A stretch of DNA of 64,000 nucleotides, taken from contig NZ_CP036426.1 of NCBI RefSeq assembly GCF_007752535.1, positions 2,108,001 through 2,172,000 of the forward strand. Direction: 5' to 3'. Below are positions 43,956-52,788 of this stretch, in pieces (the first letter of the stretch is position 1; each line of letters starts with the position of its first letter). Made by a program: the position numbers and the translations under genes. Origin of the DNA: Tautonia plasticadhaerens. Lineage in GTDB: Bacteria > Planctomycetota > Planctomycetia > Isosphaerales > Isosphaeraceae. The notes under the pieces were generated by a model. It searched no databases, had not been told where the DNA came from, and worked only from the letters and a program-made list of their open reading frames with translations.

Positions 43956-45305
43956 ATGGCCCGAAGCCCGATCGGCAGACTGGCCCGCGCCGCCTCGGCC
44001 GCGCTGCGGCCGAGCCAGACGTTGCGGTGGACGGCGGAGGGGGTGGGGTACATCGCCGTCTGGCTGATCCTGCTGGGCACGGGGTTGTACCAGCAGATCA
44101 ACCTCGTGCTGCTGATCGCCGGGCTGGCGGCGGGGCCGATCGTGGGGTCGATCTTCGTCAGCGCGGCGGTCCTGCGGGGCCTCCGGGTGACCCGCCGGGG
44201 CCCGCCTTACGTCTTCGCCGAGTCCCCGCTGGTGATCGACTACGTCCTGGAGAACCCGCACCGCTGGCGGGAGGCGCTGGCGATGACGGCCGCCGACGTG
44301 CTGACGCCCGACGGGCCGGGGACCCCCTCGGCCCGGGAGCTGTACCCGAAGGCCTTCTTCCCTAGGGTGCCGGGGCGGGACCGGCTGCGGATCTCCTGGA
44401 GGGGGAATGCTCCGGCCCGGGGCCGGTACACCTTCGGCACGATCGAGCTGGTGACCCGGTCCCCCTTCGGCCTTCTGGAGCGGAGGGTGACGATCGAGTC
44501 CCCCGGGTCGCTGGTCGTCTACCCCGGCGTGGGGACCCTGACCCGCCGCTGGCGACGGGTCTTCCGGGAGGCGACGGAGACCCGGAGGGGCCGCCGCCAC
44601 GACCGCAGCGCCCAGCAGCAGGAGTACCACGGCCTGAGGGACTACCGGCCCGGGGACAGCCCCCGCTGGATCCACTGGCGGACCAGCGCCCGGCTCGGCC
44701 AGCCGATGGTCAAGGAGTTCGAGCAGCAGAGCGACCAGGACCTCGCCGTGCTGCTCGACCCCTGGCTGCCCAGGTCCAAGGCCTCGGCCGAGCAGCGGGA
44801 GGCGGTCGAGCGGGCGATCCGCTTCGCCGCCACGGTCTGCCTGGAGACGTGCCGGGGCTCGGGGCGTCGGCTCCTGCTGGGGTGGACCGGGCCGAGCCCG
44901 GCGGTCCGGCACGGGCCGGCCTCGATCCGGCTGCTGCACGAGCTGCTGGAGTCGCTCGCGGTGCTGAGGCCGACGCCCGAGGGGCACGTCGGCGGCCTGC
45001 TCGACGCCCTGCCGGCCTCGATGCTGCGGGACGCGATGCTGCTGATCGTCACCACCCGGCCGATCAACCTGGCCGAGGAATACGAGCGGGCGGCCCGGCT
45101 GAACGAGTCGACCGGCCTGCGGATCACCGGCCGGATCCTGACCCTCGACGCCTCCCGGGGCGACCTGGAGGATTACATCCGCTTCGACGGCGGCCCCGGC
45201 CTCGCCCCGGCGGGGCCGATCGACGACCGGCCGGCCCTCGACCCGGACGGCGACGGCCGGCCCGGGGCCCCTGGCCGGGACCGACGCCCGGAGGTGCCGG
45301 CATGA
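43956..45305 (+). CDS. DUF58-domain membrane protein
   Basis: 449 residues with two transmembrane helices near the N-terminus (YIAVWLILLGTGLYQQINLVLLIAGLAAGPIVGSI region, about 30-70). Then come a beta-rich cytoplasmic part and the DUF58 core GLRDYRPGDSPRWIHWRTSARLGQPMVKEFEQQ, followed by a vWA-like fold (LAVLLDPWLP). DUF58 proteins are partners of MoxR ATPases; the exact task is unknown. Its stop overlaps the next gene by ATGA at 45302-45305, so translation is coupled. The C-terminal 30 residues are Asp/Arg/Pro-rich. Confidence 0.92.
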   Translation: MARSPIGRLARAASAALRPSQTLRWTAEGVGYIAVWLILLGTGLYQQINLVLLIAGLAAGPIVGSIFVSAAVLRGLRVTRRGPPYVFAESPLVIDYVLENPHRWREALAMTAADVLTPDGPGTPSARELYPKAFFPRVPGRDRLRISWRGNAPARGRYTFGTIELVTRSPFGLLERRVTIESPGSLVVYPGVGTLTRRWRRVFREATETRRGRRHDRSAQQQEYHGLRDYRPGDSPRWIHWRTSARLGQPMVKEFEQQSDQDLAVLLDPWLPRSKASAEQREAVERAIRFAATVCLETCRGSGRRLLLGWTGPSPAVRHGPASIRLLHELLESLAVLRPTPEGHVGGLLDALPASMLRDAMLLIVTTRPINLAEEYERAARLNESTGLRITGRILTLDASRGDLEDYIRFDGGPGLAPAGPIDDRPALDPDGDGRPGAPGRDRRPEVPA

Positions 45306-47626
45306 GGTTCGAGTCGCTCTATCGGATCAGCCTGTACCTGCTGATGTTCCTCTCGGCCCTGATCCTGAACGTCGACGCCGACGCGGCGATCCTGCTGGGC
45401 GGGTCGAACTTCCGCTACGCGCGGTTCTTCCCCCCGGTGATGGCCGCGGCCGGGGTGCTCGCCTACCTGATGGTCGACCGGAGGCCGGGCCGGGGGATCG
45501 GGCCGGGGACGGCGAACCTGCTGGGCGTCGCCTCGCTGATGCTGGTCTACCTGGAATACCGGATCGACCCGAACCAGCTGGTGCTGGCCTGCGGGCACTG
45601 GCTGTACTACCTCGCCCTGGTCAAGATGTTCCGCCCCAAGGAGCCGACCGACGACTGGTACCTGATCCTGCTGGGCCTGATGCAGGTGCTCGTCGGTTGC
45701 TTCCTCAGCCAGGGGGACCGGGTGGGGCTCTTGCTGGTGCTCTGGGCGATTCTTGCGCTTTGGGTGTTGAGCCTGTTCTACCTGCACCGGGAGGCGTTGC
45801 GGTCGGGGCGCCCGGGCCCGGCCCCGCCGGGCCCGCCGGCCGGGGCGGGCGGGCCGACGGGGGGGGAGCCGTATCCGGGGCTCTTCGGGCTGCCCTTCTA
45901 CATCGCCACGGCGAGGGCGGCGGCGATGACCCTGCTGCTGGGCATGTTCATCTTCCTGATCATGCCCCGCTCCGACGCCCGACAGGCGCCCCCGAGGGGC
46001 GCCGTGGCCCCCAGGAGCCTGACCGGCTTCAGCGACGAGGTCCGGCTCGGGCAGATGGGGGAGATCCTGGAGAACAACGCCATCGTCTTCTCGGCCGACC
46101 TGCTGGCCGACGGCGAACGGATCCGGCCGGAGGAGGACCTGCGCTGGCGGGGTGTGACGCTGACCGGCTACCGGGACGGCCGATGGCGCCGGGACCGCGA
46201 CGACATCCAGTCGACTTCCCCCCCGGCGTCCCGGGGGGGGGGCCGGGGGCTGATCGAGCAGCGGATCCGGATGGAGGAGACGTCGGATCGGGTGCTCTTC
46301 GCGCTGAGGCCGATCCTCAAGATCGAGGGCCCCGAGGGCCTGATCGAGATGAACGCCACCGACGGCACGCTGGTCCGGGACCTCGACCGCGGCCCCCGGC
46401 GGATCGGGGGGGGCCGGCGCAACCTCGGGCCGCTGAGCTACTCGGTCTTCTCGGAGCGGGACCGCCCTGGGATCCCCATCCAGCCGGGGGAGAACGACGT
46501 GGTGGTCGCCTCCTTCGACGGCGGCGGCCTGATGGACGTGCCCGACGACCTGGTGGCCCCGCTCGGGGAGATCTCCGACCGGGTGGTGGCCGGCATCCCC
46601 TCGGACGACCTCGTCGCCAAGGCCCGGGCGCTGGAGGCGTATCTGGGGGACTCGGGGGAGTTCCACTACTCCTTGCGGATGACCCGGGAGGACACGACGC
46701 TCGACCCCAACCTCGACTTCCTGCTCAACACCCGGACCGGCCATTGCGAGTACTTCGCCTCCGCCCTGGCGCTGATGCTCCGGTGCCAGGGGATCCCCTC
46801 CCGGGTGGTCAACGGCTTCAAGGGGGGGGACTGGAACGACCTGGCCCAGATGATCATCGTCCGGCAGCGGCACGCGCACAGCTGGGTCGAGGCGTACGTC
46901 GGCTTCACCCCCGACCGCGACCGGCGGCCGGTCTGGCTGCCGCTGGACCCGGCGCCGGCGGCCGAGCAGGCCGAGCAGGTCGCCCAGGTCGGCGGGATGC
47001 CGACGAGCCTCCGCCAGGTGGCCGACTTCGTCCGCTACATCTGGGTCTTCTACGTCGCCGGCTTCAACGCCGATCGCCAGAAGCAGCTGCTCTACGACCC
47101 GATCCGGGCCCTGGTGAAGGAGGCCCGGGAGGGGTTCCAGATCATGCGGCTGGCGCTGCTCAACGCCATGCGATGGCTGACCGACTTCCCCAGCCCGACG
47201 GCCTTCTTCAGCGTCAAGGGGTTCGTCGCCTCGTCCCTGGTGATGCTGCTGACCGTCGGCCTGTACGGGACGGGCCGTCGGCTCTGGCGGCTCCTGGGCC
47301 GCCGGCTCTCCGGCCCGGACGACCGGGCCGACGACCCCTCGGGCGCCCTGGCCGCCTACGTCCGGCTGGTCCGGGTGCTGGAGTCGTACGGCCTGCAACG
47401 CCCGTCCACCGAGACCCCCCGGGAGTTCGCCCGACGCGCCTCGGTGCTGCTGGGGGACCGCGCCCGGGGCGGCGACGGCCGCCCCCTGGCCGAGGTGCCC
47501 GGCCGGGTGGTCGAGGCCTTCTACCGGGTCCGCTACGGGGCCCTGCCGCTGGGCGTTGAGGTCGTCTCCGAGCTGGACACCCAGATCGACGCCCTGGAGG
47601 CCGGCCTCCGGCCCTCGACGGGCTGA
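45302..47626 (+). CDS. Transglutaminase-like membrane protein (DUF3488-type)
   Basis: 774 residues. N-terminal six-to-seven-helix membrane block (LYRISLYLLMFLSALILNVDADA to about residue 220), an extracellular domain and a papain-like transglutaminase fold with catalytic Cys482 in TGHCEYFASALALMLRCQGIPSR, His in HAHSWVEAYV and Asp in PLDPAP. A transmembrane helix near 650 and a cytoplasmic DUF4129-like tail (SYGLQRPSTETPREFARRA) follow. The likely roles are protein cross-linking or proteolysis at the cell surface. Third gene of the MoxR/DUF58 operon. It includes a G10 run (46233-46242) in the flexible PASRGGGRG loop. Confidence 0.92.
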   Translation: MRFESLYRISLYLLMFLSALILNVDADAAILLGGSNFRYARFFPPVMAAAGVLAYLMVDRRPGRGIGPGTANLLGVASLMLVYLEYRIDPNQLVLACGHWLYYLALVKMFRPKEPTDDWYLILLGLMQVLVGCFLSQGDRVGLLLVLWAILALWVLSLFYLHREALRSGRPGPAPPGPPAGAGGPTGGEPYPGLFGLPFYIATARAAAMTLLLGMFIFLIMPRSDARQAPPRGAVAPRSLTGFSDEVRLGQMGEILENNAIVFSADLLADGERIRPEEDLRWRGVTLTGYRDGRWRRDRDDIQSTSPPASRGGGRGLIEQRIRMEETSDRVLFALRPILKIEGPEGLIEMNATDGTLVRDLDRGPRRIGGGRRNLGPLSYSVFSERDRPGIPIQPGENDVVVASFDGGGLMDVPDDLVAPLGEISDRVVAGIPSDDLVAKARALEAYLGDSGEFHYSLRMTREDTTLDPNLDFLLNTRTGHCEYFASALALMLRCQGIPSRVVNGFKGGDWNDLAQMIIVRQRHAHSWVEAYVGFTPDRDRRPVWLPLDPAPAAEQAEQVAQVGGMPTSLRQVADFVRYIWVFYVAGFNADRQKQLLYDPIRALVKEAREGFQIMRLALLNAMRWLTDFPSPTAFFSVKGFVASSLVMLLTVGLYGTGRRLWRLLGRRLSGPDDRADDPSGALAAYVRLVRVLESYGLQRPSTETPREFARRASVLLGDRARGGDGRPLAEVPGRVVEAFYRVRYGALPLGVEVVSELDTQIDALEAGLRPSTG

Positions 47627-47885
47627 CCGGGCCGGGGGCCCGGGACCCGGGGAGGACGGGCGTCGGACGGCGGGGGGTGCGGGGGACGGGGCCGGGGTCC
47701 GCCCCGGCGGCCTTCCCGAAGCCTCCCGACGCCAACGCCGACCCCGATGCCGCCGGTCCGCCCCCTCCCTAGGCCTCCCGACCGGCCTCCGTCACCGTCC
47801 ATGGATCATTTTCCACCAGGCGACCCCGCCCCGAGCCGGGCCGCCGCCACGCCAGACACGATGGTGTCGAAAGGGAACGAGTCCG

Positions 47886-48911
47886 ATGCAAGCGGGCCTG
47901 GTCGGTTTCGCCGGGAGCGGCAAGAGCACGTTGTTCCAGCTGCTGACGGGCGTCTCGCCCGACCCGGGCAAGGTGCAGCAGGGGCAGGTCGGCATCGCGG
48001 TCCTCAACGACCCGAGGATCGACGACCTGGCGGCGATGTATTCGCCGAAGAAGGTGACCCGGGCCAACGTTGAGTTCCTCGACACCCCCGGCCTGCTGCC
48101 CGGCGGCAGCGGGGACAACCCGCAGCGCCTGGCCTTGATCCGCAAGGGGGACGCCCTGGTCGTCGTCATCAACGGCTTCGCCGCCGGGGGGGACCCGGCC
48201 ACCGAGCTGGCCCACTTCCGGGACGAGCTGGTCTTCGCCGACCTGAGCGTCCTGACCAAGCGGTCCGAGACGCTGGAGTCGCAGGTCAAGAAGCCCCGGC
48301 CCGACCGGGACGCGCTGACCAAGGAACTCGACGTGGTGAGGCGATGCGCCGCCGCCCTGGAGGCCGGCCAGGTCGTCGGCGACCTGGACCTGACCGAGGA
48401 GGAGAAGAAGCCGATGCGCTCCTTCGGCCTGCTCACGGACAAGGCCCTGGTGGTCGTGGTCAACGCCCCCCAGGGGGAGGGGGTGCCGGGGGGGGTGTCG
48501 GAGTCGGCCCCCGACGCCCTGGCGATCGACGCGCAACTCGAACTGGAGCTGGGGCAGATGTCCCCCGAGGAGCGGGCCGGCTTCATGGAGGAGTGGGGGA
48601 TCGAGGAACTGGGGAGGGACCGGATCATCCGGGCCGCGTACGACGCGGTCGGCATCCTCACCTTCTTCACCGCCGGGGAGCCCGAGGTCCGCGGCTGGAA
48701 CCTGGAGCGGGGGGGCTCGGCCGTCGACGCCGCCGGGAAGATCCACACGGACCTGGCCCGGGGCTTCATCCGGGCCGAGGTCACCGCGTTCGAGGACCTG
48801 AAGCGCGCCGGCTCGGAGAAGGAGGCCAAGGCCCAGAACCTCCAGCGCCTTGAGGGGAAGGCCTACATCGTCCAGGATGGGGACGTGATGTACTTCCGCA
48901 GCAGCATCTGA
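47886..48911 (+). CDS. YchF/DUF933-type GTPase-like protein
   Basis: 341 residues, starting at the ATG at 47886. P-loop GFAGSGKST at residues 7-15, switch II LDTPGLLPGG and the YchF C-terminal DUF933/TGS-like end (TFFTAGEPEVRGWNLERGGSAVDAAGKIHTDLARGFIRAEV) are visible. It is a short, divergent relative of the universally conserved YchF/Ola1 (about 365 residues): there is no NKxD and the nucleotide preference (ATP in YchF) cannot be told. It likely acts near the ribosome or in stress response. The 259-base gap before it, after the transglutaminase gene, shows nothing clear. Confidence 0.9.
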   Translation: MQAGLVGFAGSGKSTLFQLLTGVSPDPGKVQQGQVGIAVLNDPRIDDLAAMYSPKKVTRANVEFLDTPGLLPGGSGDNPQRLALIRKGDALVVVINGFAAGGDPATELAHFRDELVFADLSVLTKRSETLESQVKKPRPDRDALTKELDVVRRCAAALEAGQVVGDLDLTEEEKKPMRSFGLLTDKALVVVVNAPQGEGVPGGVSESAPDALAIDAQLELELGQMSPEERAGFMEEWGIEELGRDRIIRAAYDAVGILTFFTAGEPEVRGWNLERGGSAVDAAGKIHTDLARGFIRAEVTAFEDLKRAGSEKEAKAQNLQRLEGKAYIVQDGDVMYFRSSI

Positions 48912-48943
48912 CCCCCTGCCGATCCCGATGCGGAGCCGCCCCC

Positions 48944-49639
48944 ATGATCGCCCGACTCGCCTGCCTCGCCGTCGTGCTGTGCCCGGTCGCCGGCCTGGCC
49001 GATGAGCCGGATCGCCCGGCGGCGGCCCTCGACTGGCCGCTGGTCGCCGCCTCGACCTTCGACGCGCACGGGCTGGAGGGTTGGAGCTTCACCGACGCCG
49101 ACGCCTGGAGGCTCGCCGAGGTCGATGGCCAGCCCGTCCTCGAACAGTTCCAGAAGAGCGACTACGAGCCCGAGGTCCGCTCTCCGCTGAACATCGCCCT
49201 GATGGAGACGCCCTGGCTGCTTTCGTTCGTGTTGGATCTCGAGGTGCGATCGACCGGCCGTGACTACGGCCACCGCGATCTCTGCCTCTTCTTCGGCCAT
49301 CAGGACCCGAGCCACTTCTATTACGTCCATCTCGGGAAGGAAGCCGACCCGCACGCCCACAGCATCTTCCTCGTCGACGGGGCCCCCCGGGTGTCCATCG
49401 CCAAGGAACGGACCGACGGGACCCCCTGGACCGACGACTGGCACCACGTCCGGCTCGTCCGGAATGTCGTGGAAGGGACGATCGCCGTCTACTTCGACGA
49501 CATGGAGACGCCGATCATGACGGCCGAGGACAGGACGTTCGTGCCCGGTCGGATCGGCGTCGGGTCGTTCGACGACTCGGGTCAGTTCCGCAACCTCAAG
49601 ATCTGGGGGCAGGAGACGAGCCAACCCGCCGCCGACTGA
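48944..49639 (+). CDS. Secreted LamG/DUF1080-like protein
   Basis: 231 residues with a signal peptide (MIARLACLAVVLCPVAGLA). The mature domain has the jelly-roll pattern of DUF1080/concanavalin-like proteins: GWSFTDADAWRLAEVDGQPVL, LLSFVLDLEVRSTGRDYGHRDLCLFFG, HFYYVHLGKEADPH, WHHVRLVRNVVEGTIAVYFDD and GRIGVGSFDDSGQFRNLKIWG. Family members act on or bind carbohydrates outside the cell; no catalytic residues are clear. It lies 33 bases after the GTPase gene. It converges on the LysM-like gene at 49699. Confidence 0.8.
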   Translation: MIARLACLAVVLCPVAGLADEPDRPAAALDWPLVAASTFDAHGLEGWSFTDADAWRLAEVDGQPVLEQFQKSDYEPEVRSPLNIALMETPWLLSFVLDLEVRSTGRDYGHRDLCLFFGHQDPSHFYYVHLGKEADPHAHSIFLVDGAPRVSIAKERTDGTPWTDDWHHVRLVRNVVEGTIAVYFDDMETPIMTAEDRTFVPGRIGVGSFDDSGQFRNLKIWGQETSQPAAD

Positions 49640-49698
49640 GCGGCCGATGGCCCGCCGGGCCCCGCGTCGAGGATCCGGGGGAGGGCCCGTCGGGCCGA

Positions 49699-50148
49699 TC
49701 AGGGCAGCCGGATCAGGGTCCCCCCGGGCAGGGGGCGCCAGGGCTCGACGAGGACCGAGGGGTTGGCGTCGAGCAGCGGCCCGGCCATCTCGGCCGAGCC
49801 GTAGGCCCGCTCGGAGACCGTCCTCAGCGACTCGCCGGGGAGGGAGGCGATCACCCGGGGGACGCCGGGGAGGGGCTCGAGCCGGGGGACGCCGGGGAGG
49901 GGCTCGACCCGATCCCCGACCGGGGGGGGCGAGGGGGGATCGGGGGGCGGATCGACCTCGGCCCGGGCCTCGACCTCGGGATTTTCGGGCTTGACCGGCC
50001 CGGAGGGGTCGGCGATCGTGCCCCCATCGTGATGGACCACCCCTTCCCGGCCTCCGTCGCCGTCCCGGATGGCGCCGGAGAGCCCGATGGCCGCGACGAG
50101 GACGATGGCGAAACTCAGCGGCATGCTGATCACGGCCTGGCGACTCAT
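49699..50148 (-). CDS. Small LysM-like membrane protein
   Basis: 149 residues. The start at 50148 gives MSRQAVISMPLSFAIVLVAAIGLSG, one N-terminal membrane helix. A Pro/Glu-rich spacer with a 9-residue tandem repeat (VEPLPGVPR then LEPLPGVPR) follows. The C-terminal ~50 residues are a LysM-type domain (VIASLPGESLRTVSERAYGSAEMAGPLLDANP...PLPGGTLIRLP), which binds glycan chains. It is probably anchored in the inner membrane with the domain outside. An in-frame ATG at 50337 is rejected because it would make the membrane helix internal. Confidence 0.78.
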   Translation of the reverse strand: MSRQAVISMPLSFAIVLVAAIGLSGAIRDGDGGREGVVHHDGGTIADPSGPVKPENPEVEARAEVDPPPDPPSPPPVGDRVEPLPGVPRLEPLPGVPRVIASLPGESLRTVSERAYGSAEMAGPLLDANPSVLVEPWRPLPGGTLIRLP

Positions 50149-50530
50149 CGGCTCGGCTCCGGGTGTGCCGATCGGGGGGGATCGACGCGTCGGGATCGGC
50201 CCGGATGACCGTCCCTCCGGGAAAAGCTTAACCCCTGACTTGCCCATTCGCCCCGGTTTGCCCGGAAATGGGGTAAATCCCGACATCGACGGGCCCCGGG
50301 CCGCCGGATGTCGAGGGGCCCGGGACGTTCCTCGCACAATTCCCGGGTCGTTGCGTAGAATGATGAAGTACCCGGGAAGGGGCGTCCCCAGGGCGTCCCG
50401 ACCCGATCCCGACGCCCCGGGGTCGGCCCCCGGGTCTGCCCCCGCCCGGCCCCCCGACCGGGGAGTCCGGCCGTCGCGGTTCGCACCGCCCCGTCCGCAA
50501 ACCCTCCGAGATCTTTCGGGAGCTCGCTAC
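50149..50530. other. 382-base divergent gap before the S41 protease gene
   Basis: It holds a CGACATC/GATGTCG stem (50281-50313) enclosing GGGCCCCGGG-type pairs, which would lie in the leader of the protease mRNA. A TAGAAT near 50355 lacks a convincing -35 box. No gene seen. Confidence 0.4.
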
Positions 50531-52654
50531 ATGCCGCGGTCCTCAGCACATCGGTTCAAGGGAGTGGCGGCGGTCCTCGGGGTCGCCGTCGGCGTGTCGG
50601 CCCTGCTCGGGGCCCAGGATGCCGAGATCGAGCCCAACCAGGCCGACCGGCTCACGGCCCGGATCGTCGCCGAATTGATCGAGCGGGCCCACCTGTCGAA
50701 GCCGGAGATCGGCGACGAGGTCTCGGCCCGCTGGCACGGGCGCTACATCGAGTCGCTCGACCGCGGCAAGTTGTTCTTCACCAAGGCCGACATCGAAGAA
50801 TTCGAGCCCTTCAAGGACCAGCTCGACGACCAGATCCAGCGCGGGGATCTCTCGTTCGCCCAGGTCGTCTTCGACCGGTTCCTCACCCGGCTCGACGAGC
50901 GGTTCGCCGTCATCAATGAACTGCTCGACGCCGGCTTCGACTTCGAGGCCGAGGAGACCTACGTCGACGACCCCGAGGCGCTGGACTACCCGGCCGACGC
51001 CGAGGAGGCGAAGGAGCGCTGGCGGAAGGAGCTGAAGTACCAACTGCTGGTGCAGATGCTCGGCGACACCGAGTACGACGAGGCCGTCAAGCGGCTGAAG
51101 ATCCGGTACAAGGACAACCTGTACCGCTACTTCCACCAGTTCGAGATGCTCGAATTGATGGAGTACTACCTGACGGCCCTCTCGCAATCGGTCGACCCGC
51201 ACAGCGAGTACATGGGCTGGAAGAACCTGGAAGACATGATGAACCAGCAGCTCCAGCTCTCGCTGGAGGGGATCGGCGCCTCCCTGACGATGGAGGACGG
51301 CCTGCCGGTCATCAAGGAGATCATCCCCGGCGGCGCCGCCGCCAAGGACGGCCGCCTGAAGCCCGAGGACAAGATCCTCGCGGTCGAGAAGGAGGAGGGC
51401 GGCGAGCTGGTCGACTTCTACGAGAAGAAGATCAGCGACGTGGTCCGGGTGATCCGGGGCCCCCGGGGCACCGAGGTGAGGCTCGTCGTCCAGCCGGCCG
51501 GCACCAAGGAGCGCGAGACCTACGTCATCACCCGGGAGAAGATCGAGCTGGCCGACCAGCACGCCAAGGGGGAGGTGATCGAGGCCGAGGCCCCCGACGG
51601 CACCCCCCTGAAGTTCGGCGTGATCAACCTGCCGAGCTTCTACGGCGACACCGCCGCCGTCCGCCGCGGCGACGAGGACGCCGTCAGCGCCACCATCGAC
51701 TGCGAGAAGCTGCTGGAGGGCTTCAACGAGCAGGGGGTCGACTGCGTCCTGATCGACCTGAGGGGCAACGGCGGCGGCCTGCTGCTGGAGGCGATCTCCC
51801 TCTCCGGCCTGTTCATCGACTCCGGCCCGGTGGTCCGGGTCCGGGACGCCGACGGCGTCCTGCCCTACGACGACGAGGACGCCGGCACCGCCTACGACGG
51901 CCCGCTCGCCGTGCTCATCAGCCACACCAGCGCCAGCGCCTCGGAGATCTTCGCCGGGGTGATCAAGGACTACGGCCGGGGGCTGATCGTCGGCGACTCC
52001 AGCACCTTCGGCAAGGGGACGGTGCAGAGCATCATCGACCTGAACAACTGGCTCCGCAACCCCGAGGGGTTCCCCAACCTCGGCGCCCTCCGCCTGACGA
52101 TCCAGCAGTTCTACCGGGCCAACGGCATGAGCACCCAGGTCCGGGGGGTGACGCCGGACATCCACATCCCCTCGGTCGCCGACCACATCGAGCAGCTCGG
52201 CGAGGGGGAGATGGACAACGCCCTGGCCTTCGACAAGATCGACGCCCTGCCGCACGACCACTACAACCGGGTGCCCGCCGAGCTGGTCTCGCAGCTCACC
52301 GAGCGTTCCCTGGAGCGTCGCCGGGGCAGCGAGAAGTTCCAGAAGCAGGCCGAGGCGATCCAGAAGTTCATCGACCGGCAGAACCGCAAGGAGCTGCCCT
52401 TGAAGAAGGACCTCTTCTTCGCCGAGTTCGAGAAGGACGAGGACGAGGAGGTCCAGGAGCTGATCGAGCAGCCCGAGGCCGTCACCTCCGGCCGGGCCGG
52501 CGGCGAGGGCGACGAGAAGACGGTCTGGAACCTCGACTCGTTCTATAACGCCGAGGTCACCAAGATCGTCGCCGACTACATCACCCTGGGCGCCGAGGTC
52601 GTGGCGGCGGCCCCCGTCCCGGCCGCCGACCTGGCCGGCGGGCGTCGGAACTGA
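50531..52654 (+). CDS. C-terminal (tail-specific) processing protease, S41 family
   Basis: 707 residues. The signal peptide is MPRSSAHRFKGVAAVLGVAVGVSALLGAQ. In order: an N-terminal helical domain (SVDPHSEYM end), PDZ (LEGIGASLTMEDGLPVIKEIIPGGAAAKDGRLKPEDKILAV) and the protease core with catalytic Ser471 in TSASASEIFAG and Lys495 in TFGKGTVQS. The C-terminal tail is helical and acidic, ending near AAAPVPAADLAGGRRN. It is related to E. coli Tsp/Prc by length and order. It degrades or trims exported proteins from the C-terminus. It is followed by a strong terminator. Confidence 0.95.
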   Translation: MPRSSAHRFKGVAAVLGVAVGVSALLGAQDAEIEPNQADRLTARIVAELIERAHLSKPEIGDEVSARWHGRYIESLDRGKLFFTKADIEEFEPFKDQLDDQIQRGDLSFAQVVFDRFLTRLDERFAVINELLDAGFDFEAEETYVDDPEALDYPADAEEAKERWRKELKYQLLVQMLGDTEYDEAVKRLKIRYKDNLYRYFHQFEMLELMEYYLTALSQSVDPHSEYMGWKNLEDMMNQQLQLSLEGIGASLTMEDGLPVIKEIIPGGAAAKDGRLKPEDKILAVEKEEGGELVDFYEKKISDVVRVIRGPRGTEVRLVVQPAGTKERETYVITREKIELADQHAKGEVIEAEAPDGTPLKFGVINLPSFYGDTAAVRRGDEDAVSATIDCEKLLEGFNEQGVDCVLIDLRGNGGGLLLEAISLSGLFIDSGPVVRVRDADGVLPYDDEDAGTAYDGPLAVLISHTSASASEIFAGVIKDYGRGLIVGDSSTFGKGTVQSIIDLNNWLRNPEGFPNLGALRLTIQQFYRANGMSTQVRGVTPDIHIPSVADHIEQLGEGEMDNALAFDKIDALPHDHYNRVPAELVSQLTERSLERRRGSEKFQKQAEAIQKFIDRQNRKELPLKKDLFFAEFEKDEDEEVQELIEQPEAVTSGRAGGEGDEKTVWNLDSFYNAEVTKIVADYITLGAEVVAAAPVPAADLAGGRRN

Positions 52655-52689
52655 GCGCCCGGTCCTGGCCGCATCGCCGGATCGCATCC

Positions 52690-52737
52690 CGAAACCACCC
52701 CGAGGGCGACCCGCAGGTCGCCCTCGAGGTGGTTTCG
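52690..52737 (+). terminator. Strong terminator hairpin after the S41 protease gene
   Basis: Arms 52690-52711 and 52716-52737 pair at 21 of 22 positions, with loop CGCA. It lies 35 bases after the stop and 52 before the end of the convergent channel gene, so it may stop both transcripts. No T-tract. Confidence 0.75.
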
Positions 52738-52788
52738 CCGGCCCCCCCTTGAGCCCGAGCGGTCCCCTCCCGGCCCGACCTCGGGGCT

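Noticed and set aside
36708-44101. Long minus-strand frames opposite the glycosyltransferase cluster and the MoxR gene
   Set aside because: Each is opposite transferases or the ATPase with named motifs; they lack conserved sequence.
49641-49696. Two GGCCCG-N-CGGGCC palindromes between convergent genes as terminators
   Set aside because: One central base cannot form a hairpin loop and such patterns are common at this base composition.
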